A DNA stretch of 64,000 nucleotides from Cyrtodaria siliqua. Its lineage: Eukaryota; Mollusca; Bivalvia; Adapedonta; Hiatellidae. The notes beneath the pieces are model-generated. The model ran no database searches. It was not told where the DNA came from and saw only the letters and a program-made list of their open reading frames with translations. Position 1 is the first letter of the stretch. Each line of letters starts with the position of its first letter. Shown here piece after piece: positions 29,901 to 42,360 of this stretch. The translations under genes and the position numbers were made by a program. Location of the stretch: positions 47,501 through 111,500 of the forward strand of contig JAWPHD010007180.1 of the NCBI GenBank assembly GCA_037043455.1. Reading direction: 5' to 3'.

Positions 29901-30534
29901 TTCACTGTACTGCCTGTATTGGTGATTGAAATGAATTGTAAGCCAACCGCTGTTCTCCCCTTTGAAATGTTGTATATGTGTACACAGATAACGGTTAACA
30001 GAAGGGCATGTATCCACCATTGACACATGTATAAACGTCTAGTCATTAATTCTTTCCCTTGGTTCCCAGCTATTTCGGCTGAAGTGTTGCTAACAGCAGG
30101 TCGTACCATATTATGCGGGAATTGAGTCACATTTGTGACAGTAATCCTGTATTGTAGTTAGTATCGTACTCGTTTTTAGCAAATTCTGTGCGAGTTCGAG
30201 TCGATTGCTGGACGTGGTACGTGAGAATGTCCTATTCTTCCATTCGACATGTGTTTTCTCTGAATTCCAATTCACATAATGTCCACGCTAACACTGCCAC
30301 CCGTGCCATCAGTAATTATTTGCGTGTGCTGTGTAGCTAGTTTTGAGGTCGTGTTTATTGTCTCTTGACATTTTATGAAATTCTCACGTCTTTGAAGATG
30401 TTAATTTGAAGATAACGGGAGTACGTCTGGCTTTTACTAGAGGAATCTAATTAGTTAAAAATGATCCAATTCATAATAAAATATGTCATATCAACATGAT
30501 CAATCAAACAATTATGAAAAGAGAAATTTGTAAA

Positions 30535-30665
30535 TCGTCGAACACGATAAATACAAAATATATTGCTGTCTCGGTTTGATTGAGACTGTTCATGAACGGT
30601 AGTGAAAAGTACTTGCTACCGGTCACGCCCTCTAGCCACGGGTTGAGCAGAACTCAGTATTTAAA
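30535..30665 (+). repeat. dispersed repeat 'KEYDNGPLET', copy e
   Basis: It begins inside the unit at 'cgaacacgataaatac' and runs through 'tcggtttgattgagactgtt' to 'gagcagaactcagtat'. The conserved open stretch is only partly kept. Confidence 0.6.
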
Positions 30666-31049
30666 AAATGTTAAAATATGGAAATGACAACGTCTTCTTT
30701 AGTTCTTAAATTATCTCTGGTACGTAACATAGAGTAGCACATATTACTGTGCAAAATGAATTCCCTGTCAATAAGGGATTGTCATTTAGTCTCATTCATT
30801 AAGGCTCTTCAGCGTAAACAATAACATTATTTGTCAGTTTTAAGACAGACTCCTGTACGAAATGCCTGATGTAACACATTACATAGATGGTGTTCTGTAA
30901 TGACACTTAAACAAACTCAAACAAAATGAGATAAATATTTATTTAGAAATCACAACACTCAAACGCAATAGTACCGTAGGTCGGCACTGTACCACAAACA
31001 AAAAGCAAATTCAATATACAATGAAATGGGCAATACACGACACAAACAG

Positions 31050-31135
31050 CGGTAACTTGGAATGGTCAGTGGGCAATATGTCCCATTTGTTAGTTTAAAT
31101 CGATTTTAGGTGTAAGCAACCTCGCCAATATCCAG
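31050..31135 (-). mobile_element. highly decayed Naiad tail fragment
   Basis: 'gcggtaacttggaatggtcagtg' and 'taggtgtaagcaacctc' resemble the 'gctaccgccttggaacggtcagtg ... tagggtgcaccaaacctc' block of the antisense copies. Similarity is weak. Confidence 0.4.
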
Positions 31136-31302
31136 CCTAGAACGTCTAAATTGACCAAAAAAAGTCTAAATAAAAGTATATCCCATCAAAAGGATATCTC
31201 TAGCAATTACGTCCATATCCGGAGAATTAGCAAGCGACACATGAACATTTGTATACATGTTTCGTTTTAGGTCTCTAAAATGCAAGTTAATATGTAATAA
31301 CA

Positions 31303-31412
31303 TTAAAGAGTATGATAATGGGCCTTTGGAAACGTTCGAGCAAGACACATACGAAATATTGCAGTCTCGGTTTGATTGAGCCCCGGGTTGACCAGAACTC
31401 AATATTCATAAA
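31303..31412 (+). repeat. dispersed repeat 'KEYDNGPLET', copy f
   Basis: It reads KEYDNGPLETFEQDTYEILQ then SRFD and stop, and jumps directly to 'ccccgggttga', so the middle of the unit is deleted. Confidence 0.65.
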
Positions 31413-31883
31413 AATCAACAATACAGAAATTTAACCTTCCCGAAGATGGCAAGCATATGGCGGTAAATATAGCAATATGTGTATCTTTATTTCATCTCCT
31501 ATATCCAGCGCGTACGGTGCCAGGATCTAATAAAATGTATGCCCCGAAGAGCGAAATAAACAAAAAGGAATTTAGTTGGGAGCAGCGGTTATGGAGCCTG
31601 CGTATCACAAGTAACAACCAAAAGACTAAATTAAAAAGCAGACAACATATCCTATGAGTGGTTAAACAATACCCAGAGCCTTTTATCGGCCGGAGTAGTG
31701 GAACCACCGAATCGAAAATTAAGTAAAAATACAAAGAAAGTGAAAATGTACCACCGATCACTAAATATAAGTATCGGGCTCAGCGGTCTCCAAAGATCGA
31801 ATGAATAACAGTACTGATTGCAAAGCGCGGGGAGACGTTTTACTGCCGCCACACTGCACAAGCAACGCCACTGTGCTATAAAA

Positions 31884-32050
31884 AAGAGTATGATAATGGA
31901 CCTTTGGAAACGGCCGAGCACGACACATACGAAATATTGCAGTCTCGGTTTGATTGAGACTGTTCATGAGAGGTAGTGAAATATGCTAGCTACCGCTCAC
32001 ACCCTCTAGCCCCGGGTTGAGCAGAACTCAATATTCATAAAAATCAACAG
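31884..32050 (+). repeat. dispersed repeat 'KEYDNGPLET', copy g (best copy)
   Basis: Complete unit: A-run plus 'gagtatgataatgg', the open stretch KEYDNGPLETAEHDTYEILQ and SRFD-stop, then 'gactgttcatgagaggtagt', 'ctctagccccgggttgagca' and 'attcataaaaatc'. It lies 0.58 kb after copy f in the same orientation. Confidence 0.7.
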
Positions 32051-32099
32051 TACATAATTTTAACCTATCTAAATTCAAGATATTAAGCCTATCTTGACA

Positions 32100-34420
32100 A
32101 TAATCAACTTAATATTTGTCTGACTATTTTGTCGACATTACATGTTTGACCTCGAAATAAGATACATAACTTACTTATTGGCGTTTGTATTCAAAACACA
32201 ACTTTAAAGAAAACAATGTGAAATACATATGACAATTATGTTCAAACATTAGTCAAATCACATTGACTTATTTATAAAATTTGAAGTTAAAACGATAGTA
32301 ATATGAATTTAAATTCAAATGTCAAGGTCATCTTTAGATCTAAAAACAACTTTCAAGTCGAAATACCGGTCCTATACTGACACAATATAAGACTGATTTA
32401 AAACAAGTGATCTCAAATATAGGTCAATGATTTTACATACTTGACAGTTAACCATGTATTAGTGTTTTTGTTTTTCTATATGCAGATAACAAGTTTATCA
32501 CGTGACCGACGTTTAAACAATTAGTGAGTCAACAAAAATGCCGTCGTGAACATGAAAAATTGCCACGCACGATTTTGAGGACGCAAGTAGGCCAAATGTG
32601 TATATGACGTTTAAATTGCAGACCAAATGGCATAGACAATACCATACCTCGTATAAATGGTGTAATTGGTCTTATAGTAACACAGTTCAAGCTGATTAAA
32701 GAAGTAGGTCAATCCCTGAAATGTATGTCAAAGTGACAAAATATCATTCTTTTTTCATTGTTAAAGATATCAATGCACATTTACAGACACATCATCGGCA
32801 TATACGTGTGACAACTAGAACTAACGGTGACCTTAATTTAAAGACTAGGTCAAAGGAAAGACATGATGATCTTCCTTTTTATTTGCGGGTACTTCCCGTT
32901 GCCATCATATTGCCTTCAGAAACGCTAAGTATATTATTGTGGGGGACAAAATAGAACGTGTATTACATATATACTAAGTCTGAAATGTTATCAAAAGGTC
33001 ATGATACCATATTTTAAACTGTTAACTACCGTAACTGTATTGTCAATATAGTTTTGTTTTCAATAATTAATTGGGGAATCAATTTTCCATACGTTAGTCT
33101 TGCATTCGGTGGCTGTAAAAAAAACATACAATATCCCCATGTCCTCCCGCCATATGTTAAACCACCGTATAATAAAACTCTTTGTTAACATGTCAAGAAC
33201 GTTGATGTACACGTTTAATATTAAAAAACGAATTGATTTGTCTACGCGTAACCCTATAATGATAAATAGCATCATGTGTTAAGATTCAAATTGTAAAGTA
33301 TGCGTTAATAGGTGACATAACATATAAGGCGTTATGATTGTAACCATCTTACTAGAAGGCAAACATTGATACAACCTTGGTGAAACGATGCATGTTTTCG
33401 GAAACACGTTCATATGTGTGACATTTTAGAGGGCGCTTCTTATAAACCTCCCTCAATTTCAATTCTATGTGATGGATGTTGGATTTTATGTGATGGATGT
33501 TGGATTTTGTTATAATAATTTTGCTGTGGTAAGTACGGAATTTTGCATACTGCTTTGAATGTATTTTAATAACAAAAGTAGATGCAAAATTCGAACAGGA
33601 GGTGTAGCATTCAAAGAAGTTAGTTTATATGGTGTTTCCAAGGGATCCCCTTTTCAGTATGTATTGGGATGTATGTCGATACACGTGGACCGTTAAACAC
33701 TTTATACTTGGTTTAAATATTTCATCTTATAAAATTTTACAACTGATCATATAACAGTAAGCCTTCAACTTTCAATTTTTACATTGCTGGATACTTACTG
33801 TTGACAACACAATAGCATCAAATTTCGAATAAACTTTATTTTTCAAGTAGGCGGAGCTAACTGCGCACGCATCCACTATACCTCAATGAAAAATGGCTAT
33901 TCCACGGACTGTAAATACACTGACAATATATCATTCTTTCACGCATACAACATGAGCATTAGATCGCAAACTTACATATATTTAATAATAAATTTTAAGT
34001 GATATTAATCATGTCATAAAAAGAACAGTTAAGCATTAAGTGGGTTTGATGTTGGGGGATACATATATATTGCGGTTTAATTAATATTTGAACGAGTTAA
34101 TGGGATTGGCGTTCCTGGCCTCATGTCGAAATATATGTCTATATAAATCAAAAAGAAGAAATAAATCAAATAACAACCCATTCCTTAAAATTATAGCTTG
34201 AAAATCTTTGCGTTTCATAAATTGTAGTAGTGTAAATGCTGTATTAGAAAATGATACGTTCATGGGTCTGTTCGTATGTCTTTTTGGTAAGCTGGTAGAT
34301 TGCTACATGTCCTGATCGACTTTAATACCTACCTTATTCAATTTATTTTAGATTTTGTGTGTATTTTATGTAATTGGTACAGTCATCCCAAGTTAGCATA
34401 TGTGTATATTGTTTCTAGCG
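32100..34420. other. non-coding stretch, nothing recognisable
   Basis: AT-rich sequence without convincing exons or transposon proteins. A 'caaggtcat' patch near 32320 hints at an old dispersed repeat, and a 20-base direct repeat ('gtgatggatgttggatttt') occurs near 33475. Confidence 0.4.
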
Positions 34421-34426
34421 GGTTCT

Positions 34427-35082
34427 GTCTAGATAGTGCTTTAATTTCCATGTGAGGTTCGTTATGGATCCCTCTTAAGCTTTATGTCTAGATAGTGCTT
34501 TAATTTCCATGTGAGGTTCATTATGGATCCCTCTTAAGCTTTATGTCTAGATAGTGCTTTAATTTCCATGTGAGGTTCATTATGGATCACTCTTAAGCTG
34601 TATGTCTAGATAGTGCTTTAATGTCCATGTGAGGTTCATTATGGATCCCTCTTAAGCTTTATGTCTAGATAGTGCTTTAATTTCCATGTAAGGTACATTA
34701 TGAATCACTCTTAAGCTTTATGTCTAGATAGTGCTTTAATTTCCATGTGAGGTTCATTATGGATCCCTCTTAAGCTTTATGTCTAGATAGTGCTTTAATT
34801 TCCATATAAGGTACATTATGAATCACTCTTAAGCTTTATGTCTAGATAGTGCTTTAATTTCCATGTAAGGTTCATTATGGATCCCTCTTAAGCTGTATGT
34901 CTAGATAGTGCTTTAATTTCCATGTAAGGTACATTATGAATCACTCTTAAGCTTTATGTCTAGATAGTGCTTTAATTTCCATGTGAGGTTCATTATGGAT
35001 CCCTCTTAAGCTTTATGTCTAGATAGTGCTTTAATTTCCATGTGAGGTGCATTATGAATCACTCTTCAGCTGTATGTCTCGG
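34427..35082. repeat. 59-base minisatellite, about 11 copies
   Basis: The unit starts gtctagatagtgctttaat and recurs every 59 bases (34427, 34486, 34545 and so on). Two unit types are interleaved: one with 'gaggttcattatggatccc', the other with 'aaggtacattatgaatcac'. Confidence 0.95.
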
Positions 35083-35751
35083 TATGTTGCGTGCTAAATA
35101 AAGGTTCTTCAATATGTTTATGGGACGTCACTTCGAAATTGGGTCGGGTGTGTTGCTTCGTTTATATGAAGTATGAAATTATTCTGTGTTTGCCTCCTTT
35201 CCTTTTTAAATTTTCCTGTACAATTAATCTTTAATATGATTTCATCAAAAATATAAACATTATTGTAAATCCTACATTTGACAAATTGATACTATTTCAA
35301 ATGTCAATTACTGTGTAATGATACACTCAATTTAATAAAGAAGTTGGATTATGCAAGAAATGGTTATAGAATTATAAACGAACACAGGAATTCGAATCTG
35401 GTGCTGGTGCGAGGTATACACAACTTCGGTATATGTTTCCACCTCTTCTTGGGCGACGTTTGACCAGTTTCCACTGCGTCTTATATGTTGTTTTGGAAAT
35501 TGGGACATTTAGGCTAAATATGATGACCATCCGACACTTGATAACAGTATAACCATACTAAATGGTATGATTGCTGTTATATTTTAGACTAGTATTTCAA
35601 CGAAATGCTGCTTACGTAGCCATATTTCAGCAGGTAGCCAAATTGATAAATACTTCACATGTCTAAATGAAAATAACTGATTTTAAGTGTTTACATTGAT
35701 GCTATGGTGAAATTAAAATATGAATTTCAAATAATAACTTTTTCCTTCAGG

Positions 35752-36027
35752 CATTACGTGGCCCGAGTATTAACCTCTACGTGGTCCGAGTATTAATTAC
35801 ACCCCCCCCACCCCCCCCCCCCCCCCCCCACACCCAACCAATCCCCACCCAATAATTTCGGCTTAAAAAGTTTGCATATTATAAAATTCAAACATTTAAT
35901 GGTTAATTTTAAACAGGGTATCGTATTGATTAGTAAAACATGTTTTATTGTCGGAATATCCGTTATAAAATACTATTAATATACGCTTTCACATCGTTTA
36001 ATGGAATTAGGCCTAGACCACGTAATG
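35752..36027 (+). mobile_element. CATTACGTGG-family element, copy 4 (best ends)
   Basis: It starts cattacgtggcccgagtatt and ends gaccacgtaatg. The left end is partly duplicated ('tacgtggtccgagtatta') and followed by a C-rich run (about 35804-35830). The interior matches the other three copies ('tttcggcttaaaaagtttgc'). Confidence 0.75.
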
Positions 36028-37037
36028 GCGATTGTATACTAACGACGTTTAAAACATGAACTACATGATTTGATAATCTGAATGACATCAATAATAGACA
36101 ATACCTAATAAACAATCGCCTTATTTTAATTGATAATAAATACCACACGTCCATGCACAAAACTCACCAAAGAGAAGAATCGTATGCAGATCTAGACATG
36201 TTCTTTTGTAAAAACTGTTTTCCTCTTGATATATGTCGCCTGCTTATTATTACTATTATTATTATTATCATTATTTATTTATTTTTATTTTTTTGTTTAT
36301 TAACATTAATTAATTTACATGTATACAATTCGGATTTTTCAGTTGAACGTTTTCCAGCTTGTAAGTTATCTGATATATATGTGTTATATGCTAAATTGTA
36401 CTGTTAACTATATTTATACTATATTTCCTTTAAAATAAGTTATTCCTCCAGATACGGTATATATTAAAACACGTTACTATGAGTACAATCTTGAGTTACA
36501 AAATAATTGGTTCATATAATTACATATGTATTCATCCAGGGATCTTTTACATTTAATCATGTTTATCTGTGTATATTGTTGTTTATATTTCGATAACGGT
36601 CAGATTACATTTCGGAAATAATAAATATCAACAACGTTTAAATAGTTTATTATGACGAGTTATTGATTTATAAATATTGACAGTTTTTTTTCGTTTTGGG
36701 AAAGCATATCGACTAACTTAAACCATATATATAGATATCAGTGACATTAAATTGGTCAACAGAAAATACAAATTCAAATCTAAACATTATACCAACGTTT
36801 ACGTATGTAAACTATTATATTAAAGGTAACACATTTTAGTGTTACTATATAAATGGGACTGTTTTCAATTTTTACACATATGTGCTGGGCGTTTTTTGAA
36901 GTTTTAGGAATAGGTGCAGCCATGAATTCTGACATAAACTCTGATCATTTAAAGTAAGGAAAGACATATTCCTAGATTAAGCTTTAGCGTGACCGTGCGA
37001 GTCTATTTCATTAAAGATGTAACAAAATCAAACTGGA

Positions 37038-37168
37038 TCATCATCATCATCATTATCTTCATCATCATCATAATCATCACATCATCGTCGCCGTCGTCGT
37101 CGTCATCATCGGCGTCGTCGTCGTCGTCATCGTCATCATCATAATCGTCATCATCATTTCACCATCAC
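37038..37168. repeat. (TCA/TCG)n trinucleotide repeat
   Basis: An interrupted run of TCA and TCG triplets about 130 bases long, the only CpG-rich patch in this AT-rich part of the window. No long open frame supports it as coding. Confidence 0.9.
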
Positions 37169-37894
37169 CAAACTCGCATAAAAAATCTACAAACCTTTCG
37201 GTCCACAATCTGTTTAAGTAAAATATTTGATAAAAGTTGATAACTTAAAAGGCATGTTCTAAGAACAATATGACTATCAATATTACCTTTTATTCATTTT
37301 GTATAAACACGTTGTTTATGCATATCGGATTGCTTTTTTCAGTTTCAGCTTAATATAACTGCGAGCAAGCTACTTCACTGGATATTGTGTACAAAGTAAA
37401 TCATAAATCAAGTGAATGTTTTATTTCACATCGATGAAATATACCAAGTATTTCGTATATATAACCATGTTTGATACTATTGCCATGATTACAAACAGTT
37501 ACTGAAATTTGTGACTGAAAATATTAACAAACAAAATAAACACAAGTTTGCAGGTTATTATTGTAAAGGTTTGCGTTCACTAACTGATAGGTCAACATCT
37601 TAAGGTATGTATTTAACGTACAGAATACTGTTACATAAAGGATTCAACATAACGAATTTAAAAGACTTGTGTAGCCTGACTGTAATCAACCAACACTTTT
37701 CCCCATTGACAGGTGATAACCAGGATGTGCGAACAATATACACTGTTTCGTATTAACAGATTGAATTAAGATGTTCAAATAAACGTTGGTTCTTGAACTA
37801 GCTTAAATATATTAAGATGTATTTAATTAGATGACGAAAAGTTTAAGTTAAAATAACATTTAGATTTTTGCCAATCAGAAAATAATGAATTAAA

Positions 37895-38470
37895 ATGAGA
37901 TTGTGTTTGTACTAAAAAGAAAATAACTATAATAGAAACACTCATAATGTAGTAATAAAATAATGAAATTGAAATACAGAAGAAAAGAGAATTTAAATAC
38001 TTCTACTAAATCGTCTTATTGGTGATTTTTTCCAATAAACAAGGATCTCTCCAAATGATAACTTGTTTTGTGATAAAAACCATAATTATACATCACAGTA
38101 ATAAGTATATTTATTATTTTAATAATATTTTAATATTAATAATTATAATAATAATAGCAATAAAGTTAATAATACTTAATTAATTATTAATACTTATATA
38201 ATATTAATAATAATAAATTAATAATTATTGTAATACAAATAATTATAATAATAATAGAAACAATAATAATATAGTAAAAACATAGTAATATTAAACTACA
38301 GAAGAAAAGAAAACTTAAATACTTCTACAAATCATCTCATTGCTTATTTTTTTCAATTAAAAAGGATTTCTGCAAATGATAAAGTAATAATAATAAAAAA
38401 ATAAATAATAATAATAATAATCATAGTAATAATAATAATAATAATTATAATAATAATAGTATAAACTTAA
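37895..38470. repeat. (AAT)n-rich region with an internal duplication
   Basis: Two related blocks (37895-38060 and 38225-38375) share 'acagaagaaaag', 'aaatacttctac' and 'caaatgataa', separated and followed by AAT/ATT microsatellite sequence. Confidence 0.75.
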
Positions 38471-38715
38471 GGCTCCAAAATGTTCTACCTGGAGAATTTT
38501 TGAGTTATGTGTTTCTAGACGGTGGTAGCAACATGCTGACCTGAATTTACAGGTCAAAGCCTCCTAATATATGCGCCTGTATAAGACAGATGGATAATTT
38601 ATACCAGCATATTATAGATATTAAATGGTATTGAATCGAACAAAACCTAATGAAGGAATTGAATGAAAACGTATTAAAATAATTTAAAACATATTCTACG
38701 TCTGGTCAACTACTG
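38470..38715. repeat. dispersed repeat X, copy 1
   Basis: Closely similar to 40040-40300: 'tttctagacggtggtagca', 'tttacaggtcaaagcctcct', 'ataccagcatattatagata'. No ORF. Both copies lie in the same orientation 1.57 kb apart. Confidence 0.8.
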
Positions 38716-40039
38716 GTTTTTAATATAAAACAAACACAAACAACAACAACAACACTGACACTTCATTCTCTTTAATGACTTCAGCACAACCCATAGATAC
38801 ATAGTTTGGAGATATTCATTGCAAGACCATACTATATATTTCAATCTCAAAACTCATTTCGCCTGAATGTAAACATTGATTTAAATTGTTTGACATTTTT
38901 TATACTAACCATCTTTCATTGAGGGAAAATCTTGATTTTATTTTGCATTTATTTACTGCATAAACTAGCATCATAGAGTTTATAGGTATATGCTAACATA
39001 TAGATTGATGTTGATTTTAGATATATAACTATTAGTTAATTCATTATGTCTTGTACAGTTTTTATGCTGATAAGTACTGTAATTCTTGGGTGCATCAACT
39101 TTTCCCACAAGGGCATGGCCACTAATCTGCAACACTGCCAGCCTTCCCTGTCACTTGTATTTGGGGGTTTAAGGTAAAACCTTAAAAACTCAGCCATTTA
39201 CTTATTACAATTGTTTAAAGTACAGGACATGCTATATCTCGCAACAAAAACAAGAAGACACGGAATAAATACAAAGAAAGCTAAACATAACATGGTCTAA
39301 AAAAAAAACAATCTTCAAACCATCCTGTGTGCAGTCGATTGTGTATATTTTTTGGAAAGATTGAACAATCATAATCAAATTAATCAACACAACTGAACTC
39401 ATATTTTAGCTTTATTTACCATGATCTTGTGCTGCTCTTTATGTCCTTTGTGTCATAGATTATTATTATTATTTCTGTTTTACATGTAGATAGATCTAGT
39501 ACTTACATTTATTTTCAAACAATACTTAATAAAACAGAAAAAAAGAGATGCAATATCCAAATTTATTTGTATTATTTGTGATGTATATTTATAAAAATGT
39601 ACTGTGCTAGTTTAAAATAATTTTAATTTTACATGGTCAGCGATTAATCATATCACCCTCCATGGGCCTACATACACCAGTGGTCGAATCTTCTTAACAT
39701 TACCAATATAGTTCATTCATTGTTTTGAAAATCATTCTGTAATGAAGGCGGCGTTTAATTAAAGTCAGCATACATTTCACTTTTTTTTGGAAGACATAGC
39801 TTTTAAGGAAGATATGTGTCCTTTTTATCCAATCTCGATACACAAATGTGAGAAAAAATGAACGTTTACGTACAATTCAAGACCAGTCACTAAATCTACA
39901 CAATAATGCCATTTCAAACAAGTCATCATTTTCAACATATTGTTGTAATTAAAGAGTTTGTTTTTTTAAAAAATGGTACCCATTTGACATTTTAAAATTA
40001 AATGCGCCCTTGTTGCTATATAACTGGTACTTAAAGCTC

Positions 40040-40300
40040 AAAATTCTTCTACCGGGAGAATTCTTGAGTTATCTGTTTCTAGACGGTGGTAGCAGCATGC
40101 TGACTTCAATTTACAGGTCAAAGCCTCCTAATATATGCGACTGCGGTGCATCACTGTATAAGACAGATTGATCATTTATACCAGCATATTATAGATATTA
40201 AATGGTATTGAAGTGAACAAAATCTAATGAAAGACCTCAATAAAAACGTATTAAAAAAATTAAAAACATATTTTAATTATGGTCGATTACTGTCTTTTAA
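40040..40300. repeat. dispersed repeat X, copy 2
   Basis: Partner of 38470-38715. It carries a small insertion 'tgcggtgcatcac' relative to copy 1. Confidence 0.8.
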
Positions 40301-40959
40301 TACAAAAAAAACACGAGGGATAATTTCGGCTGCGAATAAACACCGAGTGTCCTGATTCAGTCCATGGAGAAAACTTATAATACAGTCAGCGATAAAAAAC
40401 CAATCACCTTAATACGAAAATATCTGGAACACTTTTTTCATCCCATCATATCTGAAACGGGTATCTATTGTATATTCTTTACGTACATTACCGTAGAGCC
40501 TTTGTGCTGAGTTCGCTAATACTACTAATAATAATAACAATAACATTAATACAAATGATAATAATAATAATAATATTAATAATATATCGGTGGTACATTG
40601 ACAAATAACTTTTTTTTTCTTCGGTTCATTTCGAATAGGTGATATTCCACTAATCCAGCCTTTAAAGGTTCTGGGTATTGTTTAATCACCCTTATGATAT
40701 GTTGTTTGCCTTTTAATTTGACCTTTTGAATACTGCTTGTGATACGCAGACCTCATAACCTCTGCTCCCAAATAAATTCCATTTTGTTTTATTTAGTTCA
40801 TTGTATTCTGGTTTAGGTAGGAGAAAGCATCGTTAGTAAGTGGGAAAATATGTCGCTGGTCATGGAATTGTATGAAAATACCACATTGAAGGTTTCATGT
40901 TCGCCCTCATATGCATACCAGTTTGTCGATGGGACACATTTTAGTACGTTTGACATTTT

Positions 40960-41250
<291 letters not shown>

Positions 41251-42274
41251 AGTGTTATATAGAAAGGTTCTTCTTTGAAATTAGAATACCTAGCGGTCCA
41301 ATACTTTGGATGTTGCATAAGATAACTGTCCTATACATAAATTGTTTAAATGACGACAATAAACTGACTTTTGTCCCCGCCTTGAGTTTGATACTAGTAC
41401 ATTGAGTTATATAGAAATGCTTATAACATCTAAATGTCTAATATTTTGCATGAAGAAGAACTTTTATTAACCTCGACATAGGTCTATTTGGGTCGAGGCC
41501 ATCCCAAATAAACCTTATAAAGTACATACATATTATACACTAAGTCACACTCTTGAGCACAATGTTAAACAATATTATAACTAACATTTCTAATATATCA
41601 ATGGTGCTATGGCAGTGTTAATATACATATTACTTAGAATCATGTTTATAAAATACAATGTTATATTCTATTAATGCAAATTTTAAGTACTACAATACTA
41701 TTGTTTATTGTTTAACAGCTTCTCTCTGAATTATGACATACAAGCTACATTATAACTCTAAGTTGCAAGGAGCGTGTTAAAATAAAAACACTAATTATTG
41801 TTATTGGGAGTTTTCACAGACAATACATTTTCTTTTTTCAAATCTTTTAAATACATATGCGTCTAAGTTTCGTAGTTGTTGCTTATTTTCCGACTAAAAT
41901 AATTCTATAGTTTTGAACATATTGATTTTTGCGAATTTTTTTTTAAACAATGTACGTCTCAGATCTTTGTATAATGATCAACCAAAAAAAAATGGAATTC
42001 ATCTCCAAGAGAACTACAGAATTGGCATTTTCTGTTTTCTCTTGGTATTTTTTTATTGCTTTTCAAGGTTACACAATAATTAACACAGTTAAAGCTACAT
42101 CCATCTTGATGTAATGACAATCTTAACATAAATGTTGAACGACTTCTCTATAACGTCGTGACGTCACAACGTCGTTTATTTACTATGTACTACTGTTATT
42201 TGTTAGGTGTTTGTCTCTTAATTCCCAAGAATTAGTATCAAGAAAAACGTATTATTATTATAGTATTACCGGTA

Positions 42275-42360
42275 TGTCAGACATAGTGCGTGGGTTTTGG
42301 TTGACTGTGTTCTGTGACAGCTACATTTCCTGCTCGACTGTTATACCTGCTTTTAGAGTA
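42275..42360 (+). mobile_element. Naiad tail fragment
   Basis: 'gttttggttgactgtgttctg' and 'agctacatttcctgctcgac' resemble the end of the Naiad tail ('gttttgtggttgactgtcctccttgaatgctacttttcctgtcc'). It lies just before the satellite array. Confidence 0.45.
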
